Below, one piece after another: positions 39,786-50,287 of a stretch of DNA of 64,000 bases (position 1 is its first letter; every line of letters starts with the position of its first letter). The notes under the pieces were generated by a model. That model saw only the letters and a program-made list of their open reading frames with translations. It was not told the DNA's origin and made no database searches. Both the position numbers and the translations under genes were made by a program. This DNA comes from Nitrospinaceae bacterium (GTDB lineage: Bacteria; Nitrospinota; Nitrospinia; Nitrospinales; Nitrospinaceae): the NCBI GenBank assembly GCA_028278405.1, contig JANQEK010000002.1, forward strand, positions 20,243-84,242, in the 5' to 3' direction.

Positions 39786-41399
39786 ATGAAGCACATGGGA
39801 AATGCGAAAAAAACTTTAAGAATTGTTTTGCTGGGCTGGGTGACATTGTTGCTATTTTCCACCACGGTTCATGCCCAGTTGACTGACCAGACACAGACAC
39901 CCAACGTCGCAGGACGCGGAATTGCATTGTCTTTGGAGCAGCAAATTGGTGATGGACAGGGAGATATTTCCACTCCTAATACCTCCCATTATATTATCAA
40001 GCGCGATCCTGCCCGCGCTATCCGCCGGGGAAGACAAATTTTTCAAAGAAAATTCACCCAGGCTCAAGGTCAGGGGCCCCGAACCAATGATGGGATTGGA
40101 GGGGCCATCGGCGATGCCGATAACATAGCGACCAACGCCGGCCTGGGAGCAGGTCTGGCGGATTCGTGTGCCCAATGCCACGGATTGCCCCGGGGTAGCG
40201 CCGGATTCGGTGGCGATGTGGTGACCCGCCCGGACGGAAGGAATGCCCCTCATCTGTTCGGCTTGGGTCTGCAGGAGCAACTCGCCGACGAAATCACCAA
40301 AGACCTTCGGTCCATTCGGGATCAGGCGGTGAGCAAAGCGGCCGCCTCCCAAACCAACGTGACTCGCAGGTTAGTCAGCAAAAGAATCCGGTTCGGAAGA
40401 ATTACCGCCCATCCAGATGGAACGGTGGATACTTCTCGAGTGGAGGGAGTTGATCCCGATCTCCGTGTCCGGCCTTTTTTCGCCCAGGGAGGAACCATTT
40501 CCATGCGCGAATTTATTGTCGGGGCATTCAGCGCGGAAATGGGAATGCAATCCCCGGATCCCTGTCTGGTTACCGCTTCCAACGGCGGGCTTTGTGTGAC
40601 GCCTTCAGGCATGGTGCTGGACGGAAGTAAGGACAACATTGAAGCACCTCCGGTAACCACTGCAGCTGAAGACGGAGATAACGATGGCGTGGTCAATGAA
40701 ATTGATCCGGCAATCGTCGATTTTATGGAATTTTATTTGCTCAATTACTTCAAACCGGGAACCGGAAAGCAAAACCAGGAAACCCGAAGAGGTCTTCAGC
40801 ATATGAAGAAAATCGGTTGCACACAATGCCACCAGCAAAATCTGGAGATTGAAATCGATCGTCGGGTGGCCGATGTGAATACGGTGTTCAATCCCAAGCA
40901 AGGACATTTCAACCGGTTGTTTGCCACAGCGGAAACAAGGTTTGTCCCTGTAGACGACGGCGACCCTCTGCCTCAATTGGTGCCGGAAGGAAAATCATTC
41001 CTTGTCCGCAACATTTTTACCGATTTCAAACGACATGATCTGGGACCCAACTTCCACGAAATCAACTACGACGGAACGCCTCAGATGGAATTCGTAACTG
41101 AGCCGCTCTGGGGGGTGGGGTCCACCGCACCCTACGGTCATGACGGGCGAAGCATCAATTTGATGGAGGTGATCCTGCGGCATGGCGGAGAAGCCCGGGA
41201 ATCACGAAACAGATTTAACAGGCTTCCCCGAAGACACAAAAGCGAGATTATCGCGTTTTTGGAAAGCCTCATTCTGTTTCCACCCGACAGCACCGCCTCA
41301 ACCTTGAATCCGGGAGATCCGGCCACCATCGGGTTCCCGCAGTTCGGTCACGGCAGTATCAACTTGGGAGAGTTGTTTCAAACTCCCGGACCGGAATAA
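39786..41399 (+). CDS. Periplasmic di-heme c-type cytochrome (DHOR/peroxidase-like)
   Basis: 537 residues. Signal peptide cleaved after VHA (residue 30). Two heme c sites: CAQCH (128-132) and CTQCH (345-349). The C-terminal TEPLWGVGSTAPYGHDGRS and VILRHGGEARESRNRF are the hallmark of the MauG/di-heme oxidoreductase group. Family members reduce peroxide or oxidise thiols or proteins, so a periplasmic redox role is likely. An Asp-rich EDGDNDGVVNEIDP near 296 could bind calcium. Monocistronic as far as the sequence shows. Confidence 0.85.
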   Translation: MKHMGNAKKTLRIVLLGWVTLLLFSTTVHAQLTDQTQTPNVAGRGIALSLEQQIGDGQGDISTPNTSHYIIKRDPARAIRRGRQIFQRKFTQAQGQGPRTNDGIGGAIGDADNIATNAGLGAGLADSCAQCHGLPRGSAGFGGDVVTRPDGRNAPHLFGLGLQEQLADEITKDLRSIRDQAVSKAAASQTNVTRRLVSKRIRFGRITAHPDGTVDTSRVEGVDPDLRVRPFFAQGGTISMREFIVGAFSAEMGMQSPDPCLVTASNGGLCVTPSGMVLDGSKDNIEAPPVTTAAEDGDNDGVVNEIDPAIVDFMEFYLLNYFKPGTGKQNQETRRGLQHMKKIGCTQCHQQNLEIEIDRRVADVNTVFNPKQGHFNRLFATAETRFVPVDDGDPLPQLVPEGKSFLVRNIFTDFKRHDLGPNFHEINYDGTPQMEFVTEPLWGVGSTAPYGHDGRSINLMEVILRHGGEARESRNRFNRLPRRHKSEIIAFLESLILFPPDSTASTLNPGDPATIGFPQFGHGSINLGELFQTPGPE

Positions 41400-41751
41400 G
41401 AATTCAAGGTTAAACACAACTGCTTGATCAAAGTCCGGACTCTGGAAATAATCCCGAGTCCGGACCATTTGCTGTCAAGGAACTCCGAATGGGCAGACAG
41501 CTCCCAAACATACCGAGGGCCATTATCAATAACCATTTAGTTGTATCGTTTGCACCTGCAAAAACCTAGATTCTCATCACTTCTTGCCTGAAAATTTAGT
41601 GGAATTTTTTCATTCCTGTCCCCATCTTTAATAGTAAGGAGATTGTCGACGGCTTGTTTAATCGAGCTTTGAAAAGCGACATTTAATAAAATCCCCCTCC
41701 TGTCTTGAAATTCTGTCTGGTATGGGACAGGAGAGTGTAAGGAGGGCGATG
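41400..41751. other. Intergenic region before the oxidoreductase operon, with a hairpin
   Basis: About 350 bases. A 10-bp perfect stem (GTCCGGACTC / GAGTCCGGAC at 41433-41442 and 41456-41465) lies 33 bases after the cytochrome stop, probably its terminator although the T-run is short (CATTTGCTG). The remainder should hold the promoter of the 2-oxoacid oxidoreductase operon; no clear consensus is seen. Confidence 0.5.
41433..41465 (+). terminator. Hairpin after the di-heme cytochrome, probable terminator
   Basis: Perfect 10-bp inverted repeat with a 13-base loop. The following bases are only weakly T-rich, so termination may be partial or Rho-assisted. Confidence 0.5.
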
Positions 41752-42666
41752 ATGCTGCGAATACGGTTACATGGCCGTGGCGGACAGGGTATAAAAACCG
41801 CCAGCCAGATTCTGGGAACGGCCGCGTTTTTGAGCGGTTACCAGGCACAGGATTTTCCTTTGTATGGAGCTGAGCGCAGAGGAGCTCCTATTATTGCGTT
41901 TTCCCGTATCAATTCCGACCCAATCCTTGAACGCGGACCAATACTCCTCCCTGACCTATTATTGATTGCAGACGAAACGCTTCTGGAAGATGCCCAGGCC
42001 GCACCTCTCTGCGGCTCAGACTCCGAAACGGTAGTGTTTGTCAACTCCGCGAAAACTCCTGAAAATCTTAAGGAAAAATTCTCTCTGCCTTCTTTGCCTG
42101 TGACATGCAAACTCACCGAATTGTGCCTGAAGCATCTCAAAAACGGTATGTTGCGGAGCACTGCACTGGCTGCTGCCGGAGTTCGTTTGACGGGTTTGAT
42201 CCCCTTTGAAAACCTGATGGAATCGGTGGAAATCGAATTGGAGGCTATGGGTATCACCGGTCAACCTCTTAAGAACAACCTTGAGCTGGCTCAAGAAATA
42301 TTCGAGAAGTTGAATCCCCGAACTATTAAAGATCGGGAAGAACGCCCTTTGTCACCCACCAAGTTGATGATCATGGAGCAAAGAGATGTAAAGGACGCGG
42401 CTCCTTTCATAACCGCCACCGGGAACATGGCCCAGAGAAAAACGGGGAATTGGCGAATCCATCGTCCGGAAATCGATTACGGTGAATGCAACCATTGCAT
42501 GATCTGCTATGCCCGTTGCCCGGAAGGTGTGATCACCATGGATACGGAGGGCAAACCCGTTATTGATTACGATCACTGCAAAGGATGTATGATTTGCGCA
42601 CAAGAATGCCCCAAGCACTCAATTAAAACTCTGTGGGAGATGGATCATGAACTCGAACCTCAATAA
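41752..42666 (+). CDS. 2-oxoacid:ferredoxin oxidoreductase, fused gamma and delta subunits
   Basis: 304 residues from the second of two adjacent ATGs; the one at 41749 sits only 3 bases from the GGAGG site, 41752 is better spaced. Residues 1-180 are the gamma domain (RLHGRGGQGIKTAS, DFPLYGAERRGAPI). Residues about 230-300 are a delta-type ferredoxin with two 4Fe-4S motifs (CNHCMICYARCP and CKGCMICAQECP). This passes electrons from the TPP enzyme to ferredoxin. Gamma and delta are separate in many relatives. The alpha gene starts inside its 3' end (20-base overlap). Confidence 0.93.
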   Translation: MLRIRLHGRGGQGIKTASQILGTAAFLSGYQAQDFPLYGAERRGAPIIAFSRINSDPILERGPILLPDLLLIADETLLEDAQAAPLCGSDSETVVFVNSAKTPENLKEKFSLPSLPVTCKLTELCLKHLKNGMLRSTALAAAGVRLTGLIPFENLMESVEIELEAMGITGQPLKNNLELAQEIFEKLNPRTIKDREERPLSPTKLMIMEQRDVKDAAPFITATGNMAQRKTGNWRIHRPEIDYGECNHCMICYARCPEGVITMDTEGKPVIDYDHCKGCMICAQECPKHSIKTLWEMDHELEPQ

Positions 42667-43870
42667 AAAGAGAATGCTGACGGGCAACAAGGCCGCCGCA
42701 TGGGGAGCCCGGCTGGCGGGGATCGAATACGTTCCGGCATTTCCCATTACGCCGCAGACGGAAATTGTGGAAACGTTGTCGCAATGGTTCGCCGATGATA
42801 CCCTGCGCGGCAAGCTCACCAATATGGATTCCGAACACTCCATGTTCATGGCCGCAGGAGCCGCAGCAGCGACCGGCGTTCGCGTTTTCACTGCGTCCTC
42901 CAGCCAGGGAATTCTCCATGGTCTGGAGAGCATTTACACTGTTGCAGGATGGCGGGTACCATTCGTGATGGTCAATGTATCCAGAGCCCTGGCAACACCC
43001 ATAACCCTGGAACCAGACCACAACGACGTCATGGCTACCCGGGACTGTGGACTCATTCAGCTGCATGCGGAAACCTGTCAGGAAGTTTTAGATTTTGTTC
43101 TAATGGGATACAAAATCGCCGAGCATCCATTGGTGTCCATACCGGTTCTGGTGAACCTGGACGGATTTGTGCTGTCCTTCAGCCGGGAACCGGTCGTAAT
43201 TCCTGACAAGAAAGCGGCACTGGAATTTCTCCCACCCATCAAACCAGCGCAACCGGTTTTTCGAGCGTCGAAGCCGATGGCACGCGCGTCGGCAGTGTTC
43301 GGTGGAGGCACCTATACTTATTTCAGGATTCAGCAGGACTTGGCCGTCCGACAGGCAGAGACCGTTTTCAATGAAACCGCTCAGGAATTTGCCGAACGGT
43401 TCGGTCGCACCTATAAACCGATTGAGCAGTTTCAAATGAACGACGCTGAGATTGCTTTTGTGATGAGTAATTCCTTCGCCACCAAGGGGAAATCTGCCGT
43501 ATTGAAGCTGCGCCGACAGGGAATCAAGGCGGGACTTGTGAAACTTTGCATGTTCAGGCCTTTCCCGCGCAAAGCGATGGCACAGGCCCTATCCGGATGC
43601 CAAAAAGTCGCGGTAATCGACCAGAATCTAGCGCCGGGCATGGGAGGCATCACTTATCCGGAAATTGTTACGGCCTTGTATGGTCAAAAAAACCGTCCGG
43701 GGAAAATCCTCTCGGTAATTGGTGGATTGGGCGGCAAAGATATAAGAGAAGATGATTTTCTTTCCATTGTGGAAAAGCTGAGCGATACAGAATCGAACAT
43801 GCCGCTTTACCTTTTCGACGAGGGTGATTGGAATCAATTCCAGCAACTTCAAAAAATCGCCTTGGTATAA
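42647..43870 (+). CDS. 2-oxoacid:ferredoxin oxidoreductase, alpha subunit
   Basis: 407 residues. GNKAAAWGARLAGIEYVPAFPITPQTEIVE is the standard opening of the pyrimidine-binding domain of TPP-dependent oxidoreductases, with EHSMFMAAGAAAATGVRVFTASS containing the conserved Glu region. The C-terminal FNETAQEFAERFGRTYKPIEQF and MFRPFP are also typical. Members cleave pyruvate or branched-chain 2-oxoacids to acyl-CoA, CO2 and reduced ferredoxin. The operon partners favour branched-chain oxoacids, but pyruvate cannot be excluded. Confidence 0.93.
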   Translation: MNSNLNKKRMLTGNKAAAWGARLAGIEYVPAFPITPQTEIVETLSQWFADDTLRGKLTNMDSEHSMFMAAGAAAATGVRVFTASSSQGILHGLESIYTVAGWRVPFVMVNVSRALATPITLEPDHNDVMATRDCGLIQLHAETCQEVLDFVLMGYKIAEHPLVSIPVLVNLDGFVLSFSREPVVIPDKKAALEFLPPIKPAQPVFRASKPMARASAVFGGGTYTYFRIQQDLAVRQAETVFNETAQEFAERFGRTYKPIEQFQMNDAEIAFVMSNSFATKGKSAVLKLRRQGIKAGLVKLCMFRPFPRKAMAQALSGCQKVAVIDQNLAPGMGGITYPEIVTALYGQKNRPGKILSVIGGLGGKDIREDDFLSIVEKLSDTESNMPLYLFDEGDWNQFQQLQKIALV

Positions 43871-43885
43871 AAGAGGACAAACATC

Positions 43886-44818
43886 ATGATCGAGATACCC
43901 ACACACCACAAAAAAGTCACTGACCTCCACCCGGAAGAAGGGATTGCACCAGGTTCCGCCTTGTGTGCCGGCTGCGGCGGTCTGGAAGGCATTCGACTGG
44001 CTCTCAAAGAATTGGGTGACAATGTTCATATCTCCAATGCGGCGGGATGCTTCACTCTGTTGTCGATTTATCCGTTCACTCCGTTCAAAGGCTCATGGTT
44101 GTACACCACCATGGCAGCTCCGGTTCCGGCAGCACAGGGAGTGCGAGACGCTCTGGATATTAAACGGAGCCAGGGAAAGCTGGCGGAGGAAGATGATTTT
44201 CAAGTAATGGTCGTAGCAGGCGATGGGTCATCCGCTGACATGGGATTGAGCCCGACCTCGGCTGCGATTCACCGCAACCTCGATTTCATTTACTTCTGTT
44301 ATGACAACGAAGCATACGGAAACACGGGATTTCAACTTTCCGGATCCTCTCCTTACGGGAGCAGGACCCAAACCACGCCGGTGACCCAAGCCCATCCGGC
44401 AGGCGCTGAGAGACCCAAGAAGGATTTGTTTCAAATCTGGAAATCGCAGAACCCTTCTTACATCGCAACCGTGTCTCCAAGGGAACCTATCGACTTGTCC
44501 AATAAATTTGCCAAAGCTAAAACCTTGAAGGGCCCCAGGCTGTTCATCTGCCTGTCACCGTGTCCGACCGGTTGGGGATTCGACCCCAAAGACACTCACA
44601 CGATCGCCAAGTTGGCGGTGGACACCGGTATCTTTCCTCTTAAAGAGTATGTGGATGGGCAGGTGGTCCATACAAGGGTTCCGAGAAAACGGATTCCTGT
44701 TGAAAAATACCTTGAGCACCAGAAACGTTTCCGCCACCTCTTTGAACCGACAAGGCAGAATGATCTCATCCAGAAAATCCAGGAAGACGTAGATCGTTAC
44801 TGGGAGCATTCTTCATGA
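43886..44818 (+). CDS. 2-oxoacid:ferredoxin oxidoreductase, beta subunit
   Basis: 310 residues. TPP/Mg-binding motif VVAGDGSSADMGLSPTSAA followed by CYDNEAYGNTGFQLSGSSP; N-terminal ALCAGCGGLEGIRLALKEL with the two Cys of a 4Fe-4S site and a further Cys in NAAGCFTLLS. C-terminal YLEHQKRFRHLF is typical. Completes the alpha-beta-gamma-delta enzyme. It overlaps the acyl-CoA synthetase gene by 4 bases. Confidence 0.93.
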   Translation: MIEIPTHHKKVTDLHPEEGIAPGSALCAGCGGLEGIRLALKELGDNVHISNAAGCFTLLSIYPFTPFKGSWLYTTMAAPVPAAQGVRDALDIKRSQGKLAEEDDFQVMVVAGDGSSADMGLSPTSAAIHRNLDFIYFCYDNEAYGNTGFQLSGSSPYGSRTQTTPVTQAHPAGAERPKKDLFQIWKSQNPSYIATVSPREPIDLSNKFAKAKTLKGPRLFICLSPCPTGWGFDPKDTHTIAKLAVDTGIFPLKEYVDGQVVHTRVPRKRIPVEKYLEHQKRFRHLFEPTRQNDLIQKIQEDVDRYWEHSS

Positions 44819-46953
44819 GTAAGGAATTGACAATTCAAACCAACTCACGTGTACAGGAACCCTCCACCCGAGACACGGAAAATGATTTGGAAGGATTTTT
44901 TTCACCCCGCTCGGTAGCTGTCATTGGAGCTTCACCCAAATCGGGAAATCTGGGGGGTCAAATTATTCAAAGTCTGCGGGCACATGGATATAAGGGGATC
45001 GTGACCGCTGTGAATCCCCGGAAACAGGGGGTTCAACCATACCCAGCGGTTCGGTCCCCGGAAGAGTTGCCGCAAGGGACGGATCTCGCCATCGCGGCGG
45101 TTAAGGCCTCTCTGGTTCCCGATCTGGTGGAGCCACTGGCGAAACGAAATATTCGTCACCTGATCGTCATCAGTGGCGGTTTTGCCGAAACGGGAAAAGA
45201 GGGGGAGAAGCTTCAGAAGAAGCTTCAAGAGGAGGCGAAGAAGTACGGGATGCGGGTTATCGGTCCCAACGGTTTGGGAGTGTTCAGCACACCAGATCAT
45301 TTCAACAGTTTTTTTCTATCTCCCGAGGAAATCATTCTCCCGCCCCCGGGTCCCGTAGCTGTCATTTCCCAGAGCGGAGCGTTCCTGTCGCTTATTCTTA
45401 GACAATTGGCCGGAATGAATATAGGAGTGCACCGGGCGGTCAACTTCGGTAATCGCGTAGATGTCGGTGAATCAGAGCTTCTGGAAGTTTTCGCGAAGGA
45501 TCCGGCGGTCTCGGTAATCGCCTTGTATCTGGAAGGTTTTCAGGATGGAGCGCGGTTTGTAGAAATCGCGCAAAATGTGACCCAGGATAAACCCATCGTG
45601 ATCTGGAAAGGCGGTCATGCTGACCGTGCAAGTAAAGCAGCAAAGGCGCATTCCTCCTCTCTTGCAGGATCCTATCCGGTATTTCAAGCCGCGTGTGACA
45701 AGGCGGGACTGATCGAAGTTCAGGGGTTTGAGGAATTTCGCTGGGCGTTACAAACTCTTTCCGGTCAACCGGTCCCAAAAGGCGAGAAAGTGCTCATTGT
45801 TTCCAACGGAGGCGGTATGGGAGTGTATCTCACCGACCTCTGTGAGCGGGAGGGACTTCGAGTTCCGCAACCTTCGGAACCGGCTCAGTCATTTCTCCGT
45901 ACTAAATTACCGCATTATTACTCTCTGGAAAATCCCATCGATCTGACCGGCTCTGGAACCAACGCCGAATGCGTGGAAACGGTCGAATACCTGATGAAGT
46001 CGGGTGAGTTCGACTGTCTCTTGATGGTCCTCCTTCCAGGAACCATGGGAATCAATGAGGAGTTCGCTTCATTATTTCGAAAGAGATTGCAAAGAAGTTT
46101 CCCGGCAATCATCGCCGCGTATGGAGGAACCCTTTTTCAATCCTTGCAAGAGCAACTCAAAGAAAACTGCATTCCAATTTTTCCCTCTGCGGAAGCCGCG
46201 ACCAGTGCGCTCTCGATTCTCATCCGGCGTAAAAGAATTCTGGAATCCTTCAAAACTACCGACAAGGGGAGAAAAATTTCACCTACATCTACTTGGGCAG
46301 CAACCTGGAGAAAACAATTTGCTCAATGTCCAGATGAAATGGAGATCAAAAAGTTTCTTTGCGATCGTGGGATTCCAATTCCCTCACATCATCATTTGAA
46401 GAGCCGAGAAGATCTGGAGATAGCTGCAGAAAAAATCGGATTCCCTCTGGTATTGAAGGCCGTCTCCCCTGATCTGCAACATAAAACGGAAATACAAGCC
46501 GTGAGGCTCAACATCACAAATCTCAACAATCTGACACAAGAGTGGCAGAATATGCGGACCACATGGCCGGAGTCTCTTTGGATAGAACAGCAAATGCCTC
46601 CCGGATTGGATTTAATGGTGGGTTTCACCCGCGATCCCCAATTTGGACCGGTTTTGGTATTCGGATCCGGTGGACAACTTGTCGAAATCTATAAAGACGT
46701 TCAACGCCTGCTTCTGCCCGCGACCCGCGAAGAACTGTCTACGTTGATTGACCGAACTGCAGCTGGAAGAATCATCAGGGGTGTTCGGGGAAATCCCTCC
46801 CTGGATAGAAAGGGACTTCTGGATTTCTTGACGGAAACTTCAGGCTTGATGGTTCAAAATCCGGAAATCCACTCGCTCGATTTCAATCCTGTGCGTCTCT
46901 ACAATAAACATCTTGTCGTGTTGGATGCAAAGGTCAGATATGGAACCTGTTAA
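44815..46953 (+). CDS. ADP-forming acyl-CoA synthetase (acetate-CoA ligase type), fused alpha-beta
   Basis: 712 residues. CoA-binding domain (FFSPRSVAVIGASPKSGNLGG), two succinyl-CoA-synthetase-like ligase domains (VISQSGAFLSLILRQL, NPIDLTGSGTNAECVE), and a C-terminal ATP-grasp domain (GFPLVLKAVSPDLQHKTE, GFTRDPQFGPVLVFGSGGQLVE). These enzymes convert acyl-CoA plus ADP and phosphate into acid, CoA and ATP, conserving energy by substrate-level phosphorylation. Directly follows the ferredoxin oxidoreductase with ATGA overlap. Confidence 0.92.
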   Translation: MSKELTIQTNSRVQEPSTRDTENDLEGFFSPRSVAVIGASPKSGNLGGQIIQSLRAHGYKGIVTAVNPRKQGVQPYPAVRSPEELPQGTDLAIAAVKASLVPDLVEPLAKRNIRHLIVISGGFAETGKEGEKLQKKLQEEAKKYGMRVIGPNGLGVFSTPDHFNSFFLSPEEIILPPPGPVAVISQSGAFLSLILRQLAGMNIGVHRAVNFGNRVDVGESELLEVFAKDPAVSVIALYLEGFQDGARFVEIAQNVTQDKPIVIWKGGHADRASKAAKAHSSSLAGSYPVFQAACDKAGLIEVQGFEEFRWALQTLSGQPVPKGEKVLIVSNGGGMGVYLTDLCEREGLRVPQPSEPAQSFLRTKLPHYYSLENPIDLTGSGTNAECVETVEYLMKSGEFDCLLMVLLPGTMGINEEFASLFRKRLQRSFPAIIAAYGGTLFQSLQEQLKENCIPIFPSAEAATSALSILIRRKRILESFKTTDKGRKISPTSTWAATWRKQFAQCPDEMEIKKFLCDRGIPIPSHHHLKSREDLEIAAEKIGFPLVLKAVSPDLQHKTEIQAVRLNITNLNNLTQEWQNMRTTWPESLWIEQQMPPGLDLMVGFTRDPQFGPVLVFGSGGQLVEIYKDVQRLLLPATREELSTLIDRTAAGRIIRGVRGNPSLDRKGLLDFLTETSGLMVQNPEIHSLDFNPVRLYNKHLVVLDAKVRYGTC

Positions 46954-46970
46954 AAAGGAGACAGACATCG

Positions 46971-48074
46971 ATGAGTTATTACATTGATAATTTTGCAGAT
47001 GATTTGGGACCTGAAAAAGTCATCCATATTTACGAGCCAAAATCGAAACTTCGAGCCATTGTTGTGATCGACAACATTTCGCTGGGCCCCACAATCGGCG
47101 GTTGCCGCATGGCTCCGGATGTAAGTACCCAGGAAGTATTTCGTCTGGCTCGGGCGATGACATTGAAAAATGCCCTGGCTCAGCTGCCGCACGGAGGAGC
47201 AAAATCGGCCATACTTGCAGATTCTGGTACGGAGGAAAAGGAAACGTTAGTGCGAGCCTTCGCCCAAGCGATCAAGACACTGACCGATTACATCCCTGGA
47301 CCGGACATGGGAACCGATGAGGAAAGTATGGCTTTTATTTTGGACGAGATCGGACGTGCCGTCGGACTGCCAAAAGTTTTGGGTGGCATACCGTTGGATT
47401 CTCTGGGTATGACCGGGTATGGCCTGAGTGTGGCCGGTAAGACAGCATCGAATCGTATCTCCTTGCCTTTGGAAGACGCCCGCATGGTCGTTCAAGGATT
47501 CGGCAATGTCGGCAAAGCTGCAGCAAAGTACCTCGGGGATCTGGGAGTGAAACTGATCGCTACAAGCGATTCCAGGGGAGGAATCCATAACCCCGATGGC
47601 ATCGATGTTCCCGCGCTGGCCCAGGCCAAAGATGCCGGAACTCCTGTCGATCAATCCGGGCTCGGTAAACCCGTGACGAAAGAAAACCTGCTGCAAATCG
47701 AATCAGATATCTTTGTTCCTGCCGCGAGGCCAGACGTATTTAGCGAATCCAATCAAAAATTACTGAAAACCCGGCTGGTTTTGGAGGGTGCCAATATACC
47801 GATCACCCACGAAGCCGCCAAGCAGATGCACAAGAGAGGGATTACGATTGTTCCCGACGTGATCGGCAACTCCGGAGGGGTGATTTGCGCTGCCACGGAG
47901 TATCAACGTCTCAACGAAGGCAATGCCTTTGACCGGGTCGAAGCTACTATCAGAAACAATACAGAGGAATTATTAAAGCGGGTCATTAACGAAGCGATGG
48001 CGCCGCATGACATGGCGCAAAAGATGGCACGGGAAAGAATCGATAAAGCGATGTCTTACCGGGCACATATGTAA
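46971..48074 (+). CDS. Leu/Val-type amino-acid dehydrogenase
   Basis: 367 residues, matching leucine/valine dehydrogenase rather than the longer hexameric glutamate dehydrogenases. Catalytic region GPTIGGCRMAPDVSTQE ... LARAMTLKNALAQLPHGGAKSA with the conserved Lys residues, then the dinucleotide-binding VVQGFGNVGKAAAKYLGDLG. It would convert an amino acid (Leu, Val or Ile) to its 2-oxoacid with NAD reduction. Last gene of the operon, 17 bases after the synthetase gene. Substrate is inferred from length and motif; phenylalanine is possible. It converges on hypE. Confidence 0.88.
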   Translation: MSYYIDNFADDLGPEKVIHIYEPKSKLRAIVVIDNISLGPTIGGCRMAPDVSTQEVFRLARAMTLKNALAQLPHGGAKSAILADSGTEEKETLVRAFAQAIKTLTDYIPGPDMGTDEESMAFILDEIGRAVGLPKVLGGIPLDSLGMTGYGLSVAGKTASNRISLPLEDARMVVQGFGNVGKAAAKYLGDLGVKLIATSDSRGGIHNPDGIDVPALAQAKDAGTPVDQSGLGKPVTKENLLQIESDIFVPAARPDVFSESNQKLLKTRLVLEGANIPITHEAAKQMHKRGITIVPDVIGNSGGVICAATEYQRLNEGNAFDRVEATIRNNTEELLKRVINEAMAPHDMAQKMARERIDKAMSYRAHM

Positions 48075-48120
48075 CTGAGATAGGTCCCTCCGATATCCTT
48101 TTGATGAATTTGAAGAGTAA

Positions 48121-49194
48121 CTAGCAAATGCGCGGCAGTTGCTCCCCGCTCGGTAAATCCAGCACTCGCCGGGAACCCAGGAAGTTTTCCAGGGTGACAA
48201 CGGGTTGAGCCTCCTTTTCGACCTTTCCAATTATCCTGGCGGGGAACGCAGGAAAATGCTTTTCAATAATGGCCTTCGCTTTGTCCGAATCCTTTTCGGG
48301 AAGGATGACCACAAATCGTCCCTCGTTCGCGACATACAACGGGTCCAGCCCGAGAATTTCGCAGGCGCCGCGGACATCTTCCTGTACCGATATGTATTTT
48401 TCGCTAATATGAATATGGACTCCGGCGGAGTGCGCGATTTCGATCAAACCCGCAGCCAGGCCTCCACGAGTCAGGTCTCGCAGGCAATGGAGTTCCACGC
48501 CAGAATCCACAAGCTCTTTCACCACTTCTGCCAGTGGGGCGCAATCGCTTTCGAGAGTCGTTTCGAACTCCAAGCCTTCGCGCACCGCCATGATGGCAAT
48601 CCCGTGCCGTCCGATATCCCCATTGACCAGAACCACATCACCCTGCCGAACCTGAGCGGGTCCGATATTGATCCCGGATTTCACTGTTCCGACTCCCGTC
48701 GTATTGATGTACAGCCCGTCTCCGGTGCCGGTATCAATCACTTTGGTGTCACCGGCCACAATCTGCACTCCGGTCCGTTGTGCTGCCGTTCTCATGGACT
48801 GCACCACCCGCCACAAAGTTTCCATGGGAAGTCCCTCTTCCAAAATAAACCCGGCACTGAGGTAAAGAGGCTCTGCACCGCACATGGCCAAATCATTGAC
48901 CGTTCCAAAGACCGCTAACGAACCGATGTCCCCTCCGGGGAAAAACAACGGTTGCACCACATACGAATCAGTCGTCATAGCCAGGGAGGAACTATCCATT
49001 TTGAGGACCGCCGCGTCATTCATAAGTTTGAGCGTGGGATTATCAAACGCGGCCAAAAACATTTTCTCGATGAGCTGGCGCATCAACCGGCCACCGCCTC
49101 CGTGGGCCAGAAGCACCCGGGGATAATCCTGAAGCGGGATGGGGCACTGCAAACCTTCTATAGTATCTTTTCCCGACTTAGTGTTTGAGGTCAT
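48121..49194 (-). CDS. hypE: Hydrogenase maturation factor HypE
   Basis: 357 residues. PurM-like fold with [18 protein letters not shown] and [22 protein letters not shown]; the C-terminus ends PRIC, whose Cys accepts the carbamoyl group that HypF supplies and which HypE dehydrates to a thiocyanate for the Fe-CN ligand. The frame is open back to 49311; I take the ATG at 49194 (MTSNTKSG), preceded by GGAAAAG, which overlaps hypD by 17 bases. Last gene of the hydrogenase operon. Confidence 0.96.
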   Translation of the reverse strand: MTSNTKSGKDTIEGLQCPIPLQDYPRVLLAHGGGGRLMRQLIEKMFLAAFDNPTLKLMNDAAVLKMDSSSLAMTTDSYVVQPLFFPGGDIGSLAVFGTVNDLAMCGAEPLYLSAGFILEEGLPMETLWRVVQSMRTAAQRTGVQIVAGDTKVIDTGTGDGLYINTTGVGTVKSGINIGPAQVRQGDVVLVNGDIGRHGIAIMAVREGLEFETTLESDCAPLAEVVKELVDSGVELHCLRDLTRGGLAAGLIEIAHSAGVHIHISEKYISVQEDVRGACEILGLDPLYVANEGRFVVILPEKDSDKAKAIIEKHFPAFPARIIGKVEKEAQPVVTLENFLGSRRVLDLPSGEQLPRIC

Positions 49195-50287
49195 AAACTT
49201 TTCCATTATTGCGGTAACGGTAATAAGCGGCGCAAGCACCCTCGGACGAAACCATCGGGGCACCCAGTGGTTGATCCGGAGTACAGGACGTGCCGAAGGA
49301 AGGGCACTCATGGGGCTTTTTCAATCCCAGAAGAATATCGCCACTGATGCAATCCGGGGAATTGCGAGTGGGTCCTTTCTCAACCGGGAATCGTTGGGCG
49401 GCATCGAAATCCCTAAAAGCCGGAGTCAGACCCAAACCGCTCTCGGTAATGGTTCCCATTCCCCGCCACAGCCTCGGAGTGATTTCAAAAACCTGCTGGA
49501 TCAATTCCTGGGCATGCCGGTTGCCTTCCCGGTTCACGGCGCGGGTATATTGATTAGCCACCTCAGCCCGCCCCTGCTCCAACTGCTCGACACACATACA
49601 AACTCCCTGCAGAATATCGACCGGCTCAAAACCGGTCACGACGAGAGGAATCCGGTATTTTTCAATAAGAGGTTCGTATTCCTCCCAACCCATAATGGTG
49701 CACACGTGACCCGCCAACAAAAAACCCTGCACTTGATTTTGCGGAGAACTTAAGATCGACTCGATCGCCGGAGGAACCCGCACATGTGAAACTAATAGGG
49801 AAAAGTTCCGAACCTCCTGTTGTCGAGCCTGATAAACCGCCATAGCATTGGCGGGAGCGGTGGTTTCAAATCCCACCGCAAAGAAAACGACCTCCCGGTC
49901 GGGATGGGCTTTCGCAAGGTCCAACGCATCCATCGGCGAATACACCAGACGCACATCTCCTCCCTCTGCTTTGGCGGACAGTAGATCCCTCTCCGATCCC
50001 GGAACGCGCATCATATCCCCAAAGGAACACAAGATCGTTTCAGGTTGCAGGGAAATGGCGATGGCATGATCGATCAGTTCCACCGGGGTTACGCATACCG
50101 GACAACCCGGACCGTGCACCAGAGTCACTTCATCAGGCAACAGCTGATCGAGACCGTGTTTGACGATGGCATGAGTCTGCCCGCCGCAGACTTCCATCAC
50201 CGTCCAAGGTCGGGTTACGGTGCGTTTGATGGCTTCCGCCCAATACCGGGCCGCGCCCGCATCTCTAAATTCATCCAGGTATTTCAT
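49178..50287 (-). CDS. hypD: Hydrogenase maturation factor HypD
   Basis: 369 residues. The scaffold where Fe(CN)2CO is assembled with HypC. Visible motifs: [56 protein letters not shown], with the Cys of the active-site and 4Fe-4S cluster region including [22 protein letters not shown]. Full length. Overlaps hypC by 17 bases. Confidence 0.97.
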   Translation of the reverse strand: MKYLDEFRDAGAARYWAEAIKRTVTRPWTVMEVCGGQTHAIVKHGLDQLLPDEVTLVHGPGCPVCVTPVELIDHAIAISLQPETILCSFGDMMRVPGSERDLLSAKAEGGDVRLVYSPMDALDLAKAHPDREVVFFAVGFETTAPANAMAVYQARQQEVRNFSLLVSHVRVPPAIESILSSPQNQVQGFLLAGHVCTIMGWEEYEPLIEKYRIPLVVTGFEPVDILQGVCMCVEQLEQGRAEVANQYTRAVNREGNRHAQELIQQVFEITPRLWRGMGTITESGLGLTPAFRDFDAAQRFPVEKGPTRNSPDCISGDILLGLKKPHECPSFGTSCTPDQPLGAPMVSSEGACAAYYRYRNNGKVYDLKH